The notes: generated by a model from the letters alone, not told the origin. A stretch of 64,000 nt of DNA from Oscillospiraceae bacterium (GCA_021200775.1 JAJQGB010000012.1:1-64000); one strand, 5' to 3'. Shown: positions 36,424 through 45,596, counted from the first letter of the stretch. Translations and numbers: made by a program.

Positions 36424-36582
36424 TTATTTGAATGTCCTGTAAATCTGAAAATTTTTCTCGTCGTCTTCTATGGCATACTTACGTATTCCCGTATCATCGC
36501 TACCTGTGCTAACTGCCGTCCACACGTCTCCGTCAAAGAGAATAATATCCATCGTCGGGTTTTCGTAATCGTAATTTCGCAT
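36424..36582 (-). CDS. 52-residue protein, LFDGD family, copy B
   Basis: The ORF encodes 52 residues, beginning MRNYDYENPTMDIILFDGD and ending IYRTFK. AGGAGG lies nine bases before the ATG. It shares length, the MDI-LFDGD-W core, A-EDD and the RT[YF]K end with the ORF at 22826-22984, while the sequence between diverges, which argues that both are real proteins. Here it is a single-gene unit with its own perfect terminator, divergent from the AraC regulator at 36857. Function unknown; no signal peptide or Cys. Confidence 0.75.
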   Translation of the reverse strand: MRNYDYENPTMDIILFDGDVWTAVSTGSDDTGIRKYAIEDDEKNFQIYRTFK

Positions 36583-36786
36583 AACATTATCCTCCTGTGA
36601 GTTTTTGAGATAACTAAATCTTTTCGGTTATCTTGATTAAAGCTTAACATACCTAAAATACGAAAGTCAACCGATTTCCCGAGTTCATAAAAATCGGTCA
36701 TTGAAGTTGTGGGAAAAGTCAAAAGGGAAATCTCACCTCATAAAAATCCATCACTAAACCCGTCAAAAAACGTCAATCCGGGGAGA

Positions 36787-36815
36787 TTGACAAGGCTAAA
36801 ATATAGTGGTAAACT
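36787..36815 (+). promoter_or_regulatory. Promoter of the AraC-family gene
   Basis: TTGACA (36787-36792), 17 bases, and TAAACT (36810-36815), about 40 bp before the start codon. Confidence 0.5.
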
Positions 36816-36856
36816 GAAATTACAGGTTGACTTTTTTGCGAATATGAGGTGCCAAA

Positions 36857-37621
36857 ATGATTGATATTATGTTCATCGGGATTGACCATACCCATCCTGC
36901 CGACTTTTCCTACTACGCTTCCGACAACGACTGGTGGTTGCTGGTCGAAATTAAGTCAAAGACCATCCTCCATACCGTCAAGGGAAACGTCTATGCGAAT
37001 CCCGGAACTGTGGTGGTTTATCCGCCGAACTCGAAGCACCTCTGCTATGAGGCGAACGGCGAGCCGTTTGTCAACAGCTACGTCCGGTTCAGGACGGACG
37101 AGGACTTCGTTATAAACGGCAACTACCCGAAGGAGGAACCGATAACTCCGAATCTTTCGTCAAATTTCGACTATTTACTGAGGGTTCTCTCGTCGGAGGT
37201 ATACCTCGGAGACAGCTCTTCAAGCGTCGTCAATCACATAATGCAGACGATTTTTGAGAAGCTCTGCGAGTCGACGAGGTCCGATTCCGCCGACGAATAC
37301 CGGCAGAAGCTCATCGACCTTCGGTACGAGATAATAATCAGCCCACAGCTCGACTGGAATATGGAGGAGCTTGCGAAGAGGTTTCACGTCTCGGCGGGGT
37401 ATCTCTCCGTCCTATACAAAAAAGAGTTCGGAATCTCCTGCAAGGAGGACATCGTAACCCACCGGATTGAGCTCGCAAAGGATATGCTGGCAAATTCGCA
37501 GGACCCCGCCGTCAGGATAGCCTTAATGTGCGGCTATAAATGTACCGAACACTTCACCCGCCAGTTCAAATCAAGAACCGGTATGACACCGATTGAGTAT
37601 AGAAAACAGGTGAAAGGGTGA
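36857..37621 (+). CDS. AraC-family transcriptional regulator
   Basis: A 254-residue regulator. The N-terminal half is a cupin-like sensor domain (NPGTVVVYPPNSKHLCYE), probably for a sugar or related ligand. The C-terminal 100 residues hold the two helix-turn-helix motifs of the family (LAKRFHVSAGYLSVLYKKEF and the CGYKCTEHFTRQFKSRTGMTP signature). AGGTG precedes the ATG. It is the only plus-strand gene in the first 45 kb. Candidate targets are itself, the 52-residue gene divergent from it, or the putative glycosidase at 38743 (inference). Confidence 0.93.
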   Translation: MIDIMFIGIDHTHPADFSYYASDNDWWLLVEIKSKTILHTVKGNVYANPGTVVVYPPNSKHLCYEANGEPFVNSYVRFRTDEDFVINGNYPKEEPITPNLSSNFDYLLRVLSSEVYLGDSSSSVVNHIMQTIFEKLCESTRSDSADEYRQKLIDLRYEIIISPQLDWNMEELAKRFHVSAGYLSVLYKKEFGISCKEDIVTHRIELAKDMLANSQDPAVRIALMCGYKCTEHFTRQFKSRTGMTPIEYRKQVKG

Positions 37622-37626
37622 AAAAG

Positions 37627-37671
37627 ATCCCGGACAATTTCCATAAGGGAATCGTCCGGGATTTGGTTTTG
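37627..37671 (+). terminator. Intrinsic terminator after the AraC-family gene
   Basis: ATCCCGGAC (37627-37635) pairs with GTCCGGGAT (37654-37662) and is followed by TTGGTTTTG. It starts six bases after the stop codon. Confidence 0.8.
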
Positions 37672-37684
37672 TTCAGTTCAGAAG

Positions 37685-37840
37685 TCAGGCACTCTTTTCA
37701 AGAAGATAATCCTTTGCCTCTCTTTCAGTGAGGCTATACTTTGTCATTATTTTTTCTTTTATCACTGCGTCTGAAATATTAACTTCTCTCAAGGTTTCGA
37801 TTGTCGTTACGATTGCTTCATCTTTCCACGCCTTACACAT
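37685..37840 (-). CDS. Small hypothetical protein
   Basis: A 51-residue ORF starting MCKAWKDEAIVTTIE, with AGGAGG nine bases upstream of the ATG at 37840. The frame is open further up to 37921, but without a ribosome site. It is mostly helical and charged. The MCKAW opening and the late ALTE-like segment resemble the C-terminal tail of Rpn/PD-(D/E)XK transposase-like proteins, so it may be a remnant. It lies 101 bases downstream of the toxin gene. Confidence 0.5.
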   Translation of the reverse strand: MCKAWKDEAIVTTIETLREVNISDAVIKEKIMTKYSLTEREAKDYLLEKSA

Positions 37841-37941
37841 ATCTATTTCCTCCTCATTAGAATCGATATCTATCGCAATATTTGCACATTCTTTCAGCAC
37901 TCTGGCTGCATTTCTTTCCATGTGGCTGTATCAGCTAAACC

Positions 37942-38271
37942 TCATAAATCATACTTCCTCCGCCTTTTGGCGGCTTCTTTATAGACTTTCTCATCCGTTC
38001 GGGCGGAGACCACAAGAATCTTCATGATGGTATCTTCCCGTATCACTTTGTAGACAACCCGAATTCCGATATCCCTGAACTTTATCTTCAAAAGATTGGC
38101 AAGATTCAGGTTGCCTTTGTTTCCGAGCGGCTTGCCGTATCCGCCCTCGCTCTGGGGAAGCGGATTCTGGCTTACTTTCACAATGCCTTTGAAGACCTGT
38201 GCTTTGACAGAGCCGTCAAGCTCACCGATGTCCCGTTCGGCTTCGGGGAGAAATTCAACCTGCCAGTTCAT
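37942..38271 (-). CDS. RelE/ParE-family toxin
   Basis: A 109-residue protein of the RelE-like fold. Its start WQVEFLPEAERDIGELD, the mid-protein LLKIKFRDIGIRVVYKV and the late ILVVSARTDEKVYKEA are typical of RelE-type mRNA interferases. It follows the antitoxin gene with an ATGA overlap, the usual order and coupling for phd/yefM-type modules. It probably cleaves mRNA on the ribosome when free of antitoxin. Confidence 0.88.
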   Translation of the reverse strand: MNWQVEFLPEAERDIGELDGSVKAQVFKGIVKVSQNPLPQSEGGYGKPLGNKGNLNLANLLKIKFRDIGIRVVYKVIREDTIMKILVVSARTDEKVYKEAAKRRRKYDL

Positions 38272-38591
38272 TCAATCACCACGTCTCCCACTTCGTCCAG
38301 ATCTTCTTCGGTAATCCCCAAATGCTCCATAACCTCGGACATCGGAATTCCCGGCTCGTTTTCATGCTTTTCGAGCCGCTCATATGCCTCCAGCAGAAGT
38401 TCGTAATCCTCTTCAAGTTCTGTCAGTCGGTCGTACTCATCCGGTGAAAGGATGAAAGCGGTTGGCTGATTGTTTTTGAGGACAATAAGCTGAGATTCGT
38501 TGTGAAGCCGGTCAAAAATTCTTGAAGCCTGACCCTTGCTGAACTGGGAAATCGGGACAAGGCTCTTAGCAATATTGGTTGCCGATGGCAT
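38268..38591 (-). CDS. Phd/YefM-type antitoxin
   Basis: A 107-residue antitoxin. The N-terminal DNA-binding part has the Phd/YefM pattern VPISQFSKGQASRIFDRL and LKNNQPTAFILSPDEYDRL. The acidic C-terminal 40 residues would wrap the toxin. It precedes and overlaps the RelE-like toxin gene by four bases. Autoregulation at the promoter 38618-38646 is expected for this family. Confidence 0.88.
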   Translation of the reverse strand: MPSATNIAKSLVPISQFSKGQASRIFDRLHNESQLIVLKNNQPTAFILSPDEYDRLTELEEDYELLLEAYERLEKHENEPGIPMSEVMEHLGITEEDLDEVGDVVIE

Positions 38592-38617
38592 AATAACACC
38601 TTCTTTCGTCTGATTCT

Positions 38618-38646
38618 ATTATACACATCCGGCGGCAATATTGCAA
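38618..38646 (-). promoter_or_regulatory. Toxin-antitoxin promoter
   Basis: On the minus strand TTGCAA (38641-38646), 17 bases, and TATAAT (38618-38623), 27 bp before the antitoxin start. Confidence 0.7.
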
Positions 38647-38742
38647 GCATTTTCACGGAAATTTTCTGTATAATTTGAATTACAATTTTTCGATTGGTTT
38701 CCCAGCGTAGCCCTACAATCTTGATGTGAATCTCCGCAAATT

Positions 38743-40623
38743 TTATGATAAAAGAGGGCTTTTCCCCACCTCAAACTCCCCACTCTCAAAATCAACAGTG
38801 ACGGTGGTGCCATCTGCGAAGGTGGTTCGCTGGCGGGTGTAGTCTCCCAAAAACTCGTGGCGGAGCATTTCTTGCTTGGCGAGCTTTTCGTGGGGAGTGG
38901 TGACGGTTTTGCAACGGGCGATTTCCTCATCAAGGCGCTTCTCGGCTTCGGTGTCGAAGGCGCCGTCGGTGTTCGGGTAGGCGCCGTCACGGTCGAGATA
39001 CGGCACACCTGCGTTCAACACGGCATAGAGCATGTAGTCCTCACCGTCCGTCTTGTCCATGAACCACGGGAGAATCATGCAATCGTGGTAAACAAGATTA
39101 AACAGCGGCACTGGAACGCCACGCCGTGGGCTTCCGGGGCTCTGAAGCATGAAGTCATACGGTCCATAGTGGCAGAAGACGAGAGTTTTCATCGCCCAGT
39201 CGGAGCACTCCTCACTGCTGGGGAGGATTCCCTTCGACCAGAGATAATCAAAGCAGGCGCTCCGGTATTCAAGGCACTCTTTGCGGGTCATCCGGTGTCT
39301 CGGGTGTGCGCACTCGTCCGGCTCATTGCAGGTGAATACGTCCAAATAGGACGCCTGAAGCCGGATTCCGTGCCGGAGAACCTCCTCAAAGTTACGCTTG
39401 ACGTAATATGGCGCCTGAGTGGCGCAGAGATAGTTCTGCCGTCCACCTGCCCAGACGGACATCTCGAAGACCGAGCCGTCGGGAGCGTGGAGTGCGAACT
39501 CTTTATCATAGGTTTCGGCGTCCATGTAGTAATCCCTATATTGGTCGTGGAGACCGAAGAGATAGCCGCAGTCAGCGATTGTGTCTGAAAGCTCTTTGAA
39601 GCCTTCCCAGCCGCCGGCTTCGGGACAGGCAGGAAGGTAGTCGGGGTGCTGGTTGTCATATCCGGGCGCTCCCCAGCCGTCAAGATGGAGATAGAGCTTC
39701 GGGACGCCTTTACTATGATACCTCTTAATCTCAGCAGTTCTTGCGCTGAACGGGATAACCGAATCGTTGTTTTCGGGGTTGTCTTTATCGTAGTATCTCG
39801 AATCCGGCGAAACATGCTTCTTGATTCCCTTGTGGACGACTACCGAGCCGATTAAATCATCGACAAGTGGATTTCTCGCCGCCTTCTCCCGAAGAGTTGT
39901 CAGAAGTCCCGTCTCGATGGCATAGCTTCGATATATCTTGCATAAATCGTTATAGTCGCAATCGTCCGAAAATACGTACTTTATAATTCTGCGATAAGAA
40001 ATCTCGCCGAGGCTCGGGAGAAGATACTCCCCGACGTGGGTATAAGTGCTCCCTGCCGGGTGGTCGACATAGTAGCCGGCGTCCCACGGAGTCTCGCAGA
40101 TGGCGATGTAGCCGGCTCCGTTCTCCACCTGTCCGAACCAGGGCATATAGGCGCCCGACGAGCAGAACTGCCCGTCAAACGGGAGCTTTCCTACCTCGTT
40201 CTCCCAGGTATTCGGAATCAGAATCCCCTGCAGAACCGGCATCACGGTGTAGGCGGCGGGGTCCTCAAACGAAAAGTAGCCGGGATAGAGGATTTTTTTG
40301 AAATCAAGCGAGCCCTCGCCCGGAATCAGCTCGAACCGGACAGAGTCGGTCGCCTTCTCAATCCACACAAGCGTCTCAAACGAGAACCCAATCTCGTTCC
40401 ATTTGTAGTGGGAGAGAATTCCCTCCCCGACTCCGCTTCTGTAGTACTCGTGCCCGATTTCGTCGGCACTGATAAACGGCATCTCGCCGCCGTCGCTAAG
40501 AACAATTTTCGGGGAAGAAGCCTCCGCCTGCCGCCAGACACGGGAATCCGTTTCAATAGTGCAAAGAAGCGTTCCCGGCTCGAAGTTAAGCTTTATTTTG
40601 CTACCGGAAATGTGTAAGGGCAT
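38743..40623 (-). CDS. Putative cytoplasmic glycosidase (DUF5696/GH101-like)
   Basis: A 626-residue protein whose architecture recalls DUF5696 and GH101-like glycoside hydrolases: an N-terminal beta-rich part, then a TIM-barrel-like core containing LYLHLDGWGAPGYDNQHPDY, LFGLHDQYRDYYMDA and SYLDVFTCNEPDECAHPRHR. The Asp and Glu in these motifs are candidate catalytic residues. There is no signal peptide, so the substrate would be an imported glycan (inference). A weak GAGGCG precedes the ATG. It begins 53 bases after the restriction-modification gene and may be transcribed with it. Confidence 0.7.
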   Translation of the reverse strand: MPLHISGSKIKLNFEPGTLLCTIETDSRVWRQAEASSPKIVLSDGGEMPFISADEIGHEYYRSGVGEGILSHYKWNEIGFSFETLVWIEKATDSVRFELIPGEGSLDFKKILYPGYFSFEDPAAYTVMPVLQGILIPNTWENEVGKLPFDGQFCSSGAYMPWFGQVENGAGYIAICETPWDAGYYVDHPAGSTYTHVGEYLLPSLGEISYRRIIKYVFSDDCDYNDLCKIYRSYAIETGLLTTLREKAARNPLVDDLIGSVVVHKGIKKHVSPDSRYYDKDNPENNDSVIPFSARTAEIKRYHSKGVPKLYLHLDGWGAPGYDNQHPDYLPACPEAGGWEGFKELSDTIADCGYLFGLHDQYRDYYMDAETYDKEFALHAPDGSVFEMSVWAGGRQNYLCATQAPYYVKRNFEEVLRHGIRLQASYLDVFTCNEPDECAHPRHRMTRKECLEYRSACFDYLWSKGILPSSEECSDWAMKTLVFCHYGPYDFMLQSPGSPRRGVPVPLFNLVYHDCMILPWFMDKTDGEDYMLYAVLNAGVPYLDRDGAYPNTDGAFDTEAEKRLDEEIARCKTVTTPHEKLAKQEMLRHEFLGDYTRQRTTFADGTTVTVDFESGEFEVGKSPLLS

Positions 40624-40676
40624 TTTGCGCCTCGCTTTCTGTTAGTCAGGGTTTGGGTGGTGATTTGGCACCCGCC

Positions 40677-43451
40677 TCACTTCTCCACCATCTCCCTATA
40701 CATCCTCATCAGCTCCGCCACGCACCCGGACTCGGTCATCTCCTTAGAAGAGAACCCATAAGCCTGCATGACGGCAATATCATTATACTGATGTGCCTTC
40801 CGAAGCTCCGGCGGCATAACCGCCTCGTCATAAAGGTCTGCCAGGCTGTCATTCGGATACAAAGCCCGGGCATCCAGAATCCCCTGCGCCGTCTTCTCAA
40901 TCTTAGCCTTCTGCTCAGCAGTAGGAGAGCACCAAGGGAAGTTGTTGTAAACGATGTCCTTTGAATAGCTATAACGCATTTCAAGTCTACCACAGACCGC
41001 CCTCATCCACGCCATATGTACGTTTGAAGTGAGAACGCCAAAGTTGTACAAGTCTGCATTTGGTATGATAAATAGCTTGTTGCCAGCAATAACATCACCG
41101 TTTAGATATCCCATTGGAATATACTTTCTTTGCTCAGAAGATACAACCGGAAGCGCAATATACTTATCCGGGTTGAGTTGTTCTCTAAACAGAGTAGGCG
41201 TTTCTGCTAACTTACGTCTGCCTGCGTCAGGACTGTTTTCTCTGTCTTCCTTGCAAAGAGCCACACGCTTGAGAACAGAAGGACACTCACGCAATTCTTT
41301 TGGAGACACTCCAACTAACCATAGGCAATATCGAGGCACATTATTGATAAACTCATATCCCATCATAAACCTTTTGATGAATTTTTCCGCTTTAGGTTCT
41401 TTACTAATCAACTCGTCACGTTCTTCTTGCGACAATAGAAGGAATCCGCCGTCCGCAGGACGATTTCCAGATAACATTTCTGGTGCATTACACAGAGGCT
41501 TGCGTCTCTTTTCAATGAAAAGTACTTCGCCATCAGTAAGATAGAAGTTTATATTTTTTACCTGCTTTCTAGTGTCACCTTCAAAAAGCACTTTTTCTTT
41601 ATCATTTGGCGCAACACTAAATCCGACTATTACGCAGTGAACGTGCGCTTTCAGGCTGGCTTCGCTGTCCCAGCGGAAAGTGCGGTGGGCGAAGTCTATG
41701 TGAATACCGAAGCGTTCATAGAGCGGTTTCCATATGCCTGCTACTTGTTCGCCTTGCGTGATTGAATTTGTCGAAACAAGGGCGGCACGGATATTTGTGC
41801 CTTGCATAAACTGAGCCGCTTTGAAGTACCATCCGGCAACATAGTCTATCTTTCCGGCAGTCTTGTAAGGCTTGCCTTTTTCGTCAACAAAGATGGAAAG
41901 AATATCGTTCTTTTGCTCCTTCGATTGCAACGAATATCCCACAAACGGTGGATTGCCCATGATGTAGCTCAGTTCGGTTTTGGGGACTATGGTTTCCCAG
42001 GCGGTGGTGAGGGCGTTGGATTCTATTATGTAGGCGTTGGTTTTTAAAGGGAGGAAGTTGAGTTCTTTGAAGACTATTTCTTCCGTCTCCTTCATCATCT
42101 GGCTCTCGGCAATCCATAGGGCGGTTTTGGCGACGGTGACGGCGAAGTCGTTTATCTCTATGCCGTAGAACTGGCTGATGGTGACTTTGATGGGGTCGAT
42201 GACGTCGCCCATCGACATCTGCCCGTGGGTGAGCTCGCTGATGACTTCGTTTTCAAGCCGACGAAGAGATAAGTATGTCTCGGTGAGGAAGTTGCCGCTT
42301 CCTGCGGCGGGGTCGAGGAATTTAAGGTTTGCTAGCTTCTCCTGGAAAGCTTTGAGGGCTTTATTTCGCTTGCCTTCGCCGGGAATCGCACGGATTTCGG
42401 CAAATTCTTTCTTCAGGTCGTCAAGGAACAACGGGTCGATGACCTTGTGGATGTTCTCAATCGAGGTGTAATGCATACCGCCCGAACGCCTGGTTTCGGG
42501 GTTTAAGGTGCTCTCGAAAACGGCGCCAAAGATGGTCGGGCTGATTTCCTTCCAGTTGAAGCCGGAGCTCGCCTGCTCTAAGAGAAGCTCACGGATTTCG
42601 TCGGTGAAGTTCGGGATTTCGATGTCTTCGTCGGAGAATAAGCCGCCGTTGACATATGGGAAAGCCGCAAGCTCAGGGTCGAGGTATTTGTCTCTCTTGT
42701 CTTCGGGAGTGTCGAGAATTTTGAAGAGCTCGATGAGGGCGGAGCGCATCCTTCTTGTCTCAAAGCTTGCCATATAGTCGTGGAACATGCCGTATCGGTC
42801 GAAAATCCCGGCGTTCTCGGCATAAAGGCAGAATACGAGCCGGACGCAGAGGACATTGAGGGAGTGCATGGCGGACTTGCTCGTCGGGTCGACGTATTCC
42901 TTCGAGAAGGCATCATAAAGAAGCCCGACAATCTCGCCTGCGGCGATGGAGACTTCCATCTCCCGCCTGATGTGCTCGCTTCCGGTGTCCACTAAAAAGT
43001 TCAATCTGTAGTATTCTTTAGGTAAATCTTCAAGCTTGATGATTTCCGGCTCGCCGTTCGGCTTGTTCATGTCGTAGACCCAGAACTCGGCAAAGTTGCA
43101 GGTGATAACCCACCTCGGGTGCCGGTCAACAGGAAGCTCGACGATGTAGCGCTTTGCCTGCTGGAAGGGAGTCAGATATGTTCCGTCCGACTGCTTGCCG
43201 GCTTTTTTCAGGTCCTTATCTATTCCCTTCTGCTCGATGAGGACTTTTGTTGAAGGGATGTAGCCGTCGATGAAGCTGGTGTGATCTAAATGCACCTGGT
43301 CCTCAAAGCTTATAAATTCCGAAATGTTCTTTACGCCATAGACGTGTTCGAGCAAATCAATCCAGAATTTCTGCGATTCGCCCTTTTCATATCCCTTGCC
43401 CTTCCAATATTCCGCAAATTTCTTCGCTTCCGCCGCCTGTAAATCAGTCAT
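40677..43451 (-). CDS. MmeI-like single-chain restriction-modification protein
   Basis: A 924-residue protein of the MmeI-type (type IIL) or closely related methyltransferase family. The N-terminal 200 residues have a nuclease-like pattern (SFIDGYIPSTKVLIEQKG). The methyltransferase core has motif I FLDPAAGSGNFLTE near residue 375 and motif IV IMGNPPFVGYS near residue 485, which indicates adenine-N6 methylation, followed by DYVAGWYFKAA. The C-terminal third would recognise the target. The ATG at 43451 follows GGGGGA; an in-frame TTG lies one codon earlier. A promoter is at 43486-43514. Confidence 0.88.
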   Translation of the reverse strand: MTDLQAAEAKKFAEYWKGKGYEKGESQKFWIDLLEHVYGVKNISEFISFEDQVHLDHTSFIDGYIPSTKVLIEQKGIDKDLKKAGKQSDGTYLTPFQQAKRYIVELPVDRHPRWVITCNFAEFWVYDMNKPNGEPEIIKLEDLPKEYYRLNFLVDTGSEHIRREMEVSIAAGEIVGLLYDAFSKEYVDPTSKSAMHSLNVLCVRLVFCLYAENAGIFDRYGMFHDYMASFETRRMRSALIELFKILDTPEDKRDKYLDPELAAFPYVNGGLFSDEDIEIPNFTDEIRELLLEQASSGFNWKEISPTIFGAVFESTLNPETRRSGGMHYTSIENIHKVIDPLFLDDLKKEFAEIRAIPGEGKRNKALKAFQEKLANLKFLDPAAGSGNFLTETYLSLRRLENEVISELTHGQMSMGDVIDPIKVTISQFYGIEINDFAVTVAKTALWIAESQMMKETEEIVFKELNFLPLKTNAYIIESNALTTAWETIVPKTELSYIMGNPPFVGYSLQSKEQKNDILSIFVDEKGKPYKTAGKIDYVAGWYFKAAQFMQGTNIRAALVSTNSITQGEQVAGIWKPLYERFGIHIDFAHRTFRWDSEASLKAHVHCVIVGFSVAPNDKEKVLFEGDTRKQVKNINFYLTDGEVLFIEKRRKPLCNAPEMLSGNRPADGGFLLLSQEERDELISKEPKAEKFIKRFMMGYEFINNVPRYCLWLVGVSPKELRECPSVLKRVALCKEDRENSPDAGRRKLAETPTLFREQLNPDKYIALPVVSSEQRKYIPMGYLNGDVIAGNKLFIIPNADLYNFGVLTSNVHMAWMRAVCGRLEMRYSYSKDIVYNNFPWCSPTAEQKAKIEKTAQGILDARALYPNDSLADLYDEAVMPPELRKAHQYNDIAVMQAYGFSSKEMTESGCVAELMRMYREMVEK

Positions 43452-43485
43452 CAAAAATCCCCCGTTCAGATTATTTTCTCATATT

Positions 43486-43514
43486 ATGATAGCATAAATT
43501 GAAACGGTTTGCAA
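43486..43514 (-). promoter_or_regulatory. Promoter of the MmeI-like gene
   Basis: On the minus strand TTGCAA (43509-43514), 17 bases, and TATCAT (43486-43491). Confidence 0.6.
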
Positions 43515-43579
43515 TAAAAATATGGCGCAGCCCGGCATTTCAAGCCGAAGTTACGCCAGTTTGGGTGAGGTTAGTTTAT

Positions 43580-45235
43580 CTACATCAAAAACTCCGTCCC
43601 CATCCTTAAAACTGCCCGGACAATCTTTTTCACGGACTCTTCGAGATATTCGGACGCAAGGGTGGTGAGTTCTTCACCGCAGGTGAGGCAGGCTCTTGTC
43701 ACCGTGGCGGTTCGGTAGTTGGCTGTTCCGGTGAAGACGGGGGTACTGCCAAAGTAGGTGTGCCCGAAAGCCTCGGTCTCGCTATCAGCATAGCTGTCGC
43801 CGCAGTTCGAGCAGGTATGGGTTGTATAGCCATTCTCAGTACATGTCGGGGCGACGACAAACTCTTCATAGTTGTGCCCGGTGGCTTCCGTCTCGTTGTC
43901 AACATAGCTGTCGCCACAATTTGAACAGGTATGTACGGTATAGCCATTCTCGGTACATGTCGGGGCTGTCACAGTTGCAACATAGTTGTGCCCGGTTGCT
44001 TCTGTAACAGTATCGGAAAGTGTGATTTCGGTCGTGGCGTTTTTGTCGCTGAAGTAGGTGTCACAGCCGGAGCAGTACCAATATTCGATGTTGCCTTCCT
44101 CAGTGCAGGTGGCGTCCCTGGCTTTGGTTCTGGTTAAAGTGTGAGTGTGCACTTCCTCCACCTCCTCGACAATCTCATCAGAAATCTCCACAGTCGTATC
44201 ATCGGTAGTCTTGTTGGAATTTCCGAGAGTCAGATAGCTCTCGGGATACAGCGTCAGCATCAGTTTGTCGTAGGTATATATGACGGTGTTGGAATTGATG
44301 ATGAAGGTGTAGCCGGAAGAGTCGCTCGATTCGGCGTCGCTGGCGCAGACCATGAAGAGTTCGCCGTTCTGACCGATTGAGTCGGTGTCGCTGTTGGTGA
44401 GATCGACGAGATAGTTGACACCGTCAAGCCGGACGACATTCCACATATGAGCGCCTGCTCCCGTGCCTCCGGACATAACTCCTGTGACGGTGATGCAGTC
44501 AATTCCCGCAAGGTCGCAGAGATACTGGAAAGCCTTTGCGTAGCCCTCGCAGACGACGTTGGTCGAGTCATCCTGGTCGAAGACATAGACGAGTTGCCAG
44601 ATATCGCCATAGTCGGAGCCAGAATAGTTCGTCTCATACGAAACCAGCGAGCAGATGACGTCCTTGAAAGCCACGAGCTTTTCTTCGTCGGAATAGCCCG
44701 AATATTTCTTCACGACCGACTGCGCATAAGCGGCGGCAGTCTGAGCCAAAGATATTTTAGAAGAGTCGACGGTGAAGGAGCCTTCCGCCTGATAAGCGGT
44801 CGCTACCGGCAGATAAATCGTAAGACTGACATTCAGAGTGTTTCCCTCGCCGGCAGACTTCTGCTCGGTGTACACCGAAGAGGACTTGTCCATCCAGCAG
44901 AGCTCATAGGGACAACTGTAGATGAGATAGCTGAGAACCAGATTGTAGTCGAGCGCTTCCGAAAAAGCGTCAACCGCCTCCGTCATCGTCCTGTCGTCGG
45001 TAATCCGGGCAACTCCCAGGGAAGCCGTGTCGCAAGTGACGTCTATCGTGACAATCGTCGACGACACCGTCCCGTCGGCAATTCTTTCAACCGCCGCCTT
45101 CAGCTTCCGGTAAACTTCAAGATTGATGCCGGACAAGGCGTCCTCCCCGGTGTAGCTTGCAGAAAGAGACGCCGGCAAAAGCTCAAACATCATCACAAAA
45201 GCGACTATTAAAGATAAGATTTTCCTTGATTTCAT
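43580..45235 (-). CDS. Secreted transglutaminase-like protein with Cys-rich C-terminal repeats
   Basis: A 551-residue exported protein. The signal peptide (KILSLIVAFVMMFELLPASLSA) is followed by a transglutaminase-like domain with Cys in VVCEGYAKAF, His in GAHMWNVV and Asp in YLVDLTNSD. The last 190 residues hold about three tandem repeats of 35-40 residues with the pattern CTENGY-[VT]-H-TCSNCGDSY-..-TEATGHNY, each with a Cys-x-x-Cys pair. Such repeats are common in clostridial surface proteins. It may remodel cell-surface peptides (inference). The ATG at 45235 is preceded only by GGAAAG. Confidence 0.85.
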   Translation of the reverse strand: MKSRKILSLIVAFVMMFELLPASLSASYTGEDALSGINLEVYRKLKAAVERIADGTVSSTIVTIDVTCDTASLGVARITDDRTMTEAVDAFSEALDYNLVLSYLIYSCPYELCWMDKSSSVYTEQKSAGEGNTLNVSLTIYLPVATAYQAEGSFTVDSSKISLAQTAAAYAQSVVKKYSGYSDEEKLVAFKDVICSLVSYETNYSGSDYGDIWQLVYVFDQDDSTNVVCEGYAKAFQYLCDLAGIDCITVTGVMSGGTGAGAHMWNVVRLDGVNYLVDLTNSDTDSIGQNGELFMVCASDAESSDSSGYTFIINSNTVIYTYDKLMLTLYPESYLTLGNSNKTTDDTTVEISDEIVEEVEEVHTHTLTRTKARDATCTEEGNIEYWYCSGCDTYFSDKNATTEITLSDTVTEATGHNYVATVTAPTCTENGYTVHTCSNCGDSYVDNETEATGHNYEEFVVAPTCTENGYTTHTCSNCGDSYADSETEAFGHTYFGSTPVFTGTANYRTATVTRACLTCGEELTTLASEYLEESVKKIVRAVLRMGTEFLM

Positions 45236-45256
45236 AGTGTTTCTTTCCAAATTTCG

Positions 45257-45293
45257 CAAAACAAAAATCTCTTCCGGCGAACCGAAAGAGATT
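45257..45293 (-). terminator. Attenuator-like hairpin in the leader of the secreted transglutaminase
   Basis: On the minus strand AATCTCTTTCGG-TTCG-CCGGAAGAGATT is a 12-pair stem followed by TTTGTTTTG. It lies between the promoter (45345-45373) and the start codon, so it could stop or slow transcription in the roughly 100-base leader. Confidence 0.55.
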
Positions 45294-45344
45294 CCAGGAT
45301 GCCAAAGCGCACAAATCCATCCGGTCCCCCATTTTCATGCTGAA

Positions 45345-45373
45345 ATTGTAGCATATTGCGGTGTGGTTGTCAA
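45345..45373 (-). promoter_or_regulatory. Promoter of the secreted transglutaminase gene
   Basis: On the minus strand TTGACA (45368-45373), 17 bases, and TACAAT (45345-45350). Confidence 0.7.
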
Positions 45374-45382
45374 ATGGTTTTT

Positions 45383-45445
45383 GAACCCTCGTCGGCGTTT
45401 CATTGATTTTGTCCGAGGATTTGGGAGTGGTGGCGGGGGAGGATG
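45383..45445 (+). repeat. 63-bp direct repeat, left copy
   Basis: It begins GAACCCTCGTCGGCGTTTCA and is repeated at 48460-48522 with about two differences, in the same orientation. The pair brackets the DUF4143 ATPase, the GIY-YIG remnant and a GIY-YIG gene. Confidence 0.8.
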
Positions 45446-45567
45446 AACGATAAATCCCGTCGGTCTACTGTAAGTAGGGCTGATGGGATTTTTTCTGCAG
45501 TAACAGCTCAAATACATAAAAGTGTGATAAACCTCACACAAAATCCGCATAATTATGTGAAAAGGGA

Positions 45568-45596
45568 TTGCATTTTTCTCACGCATGGTATATAAT
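45568..45596 (+). promoter_or_regulatory. Promoter of the DUF4143 ATPase gene
   Basis: TTGCAT (45568-45573), 17 bases, and TATAAT (45591-45596), 55 bp before the ATG. The GTGTGATAAACCTCACAC inverted repeat just upstream (45513-45541) may bind a regulator. Confidence 0.7.

Noticed and set aside
38743-40623. The glycosidase-like protein as a restriction subunit because it follows the MmeI-like gene
   Set aside because: Its motifs are those of a TIM-barrel glycosidase, and MmeI-type proteins need no partner.
45237-45446. Plus-strand frame ending in a poly-Gly tail
   Set aside because: It is antisense to the leader of the secreted transglutaminase gene and ends in the 63-bp repeat.
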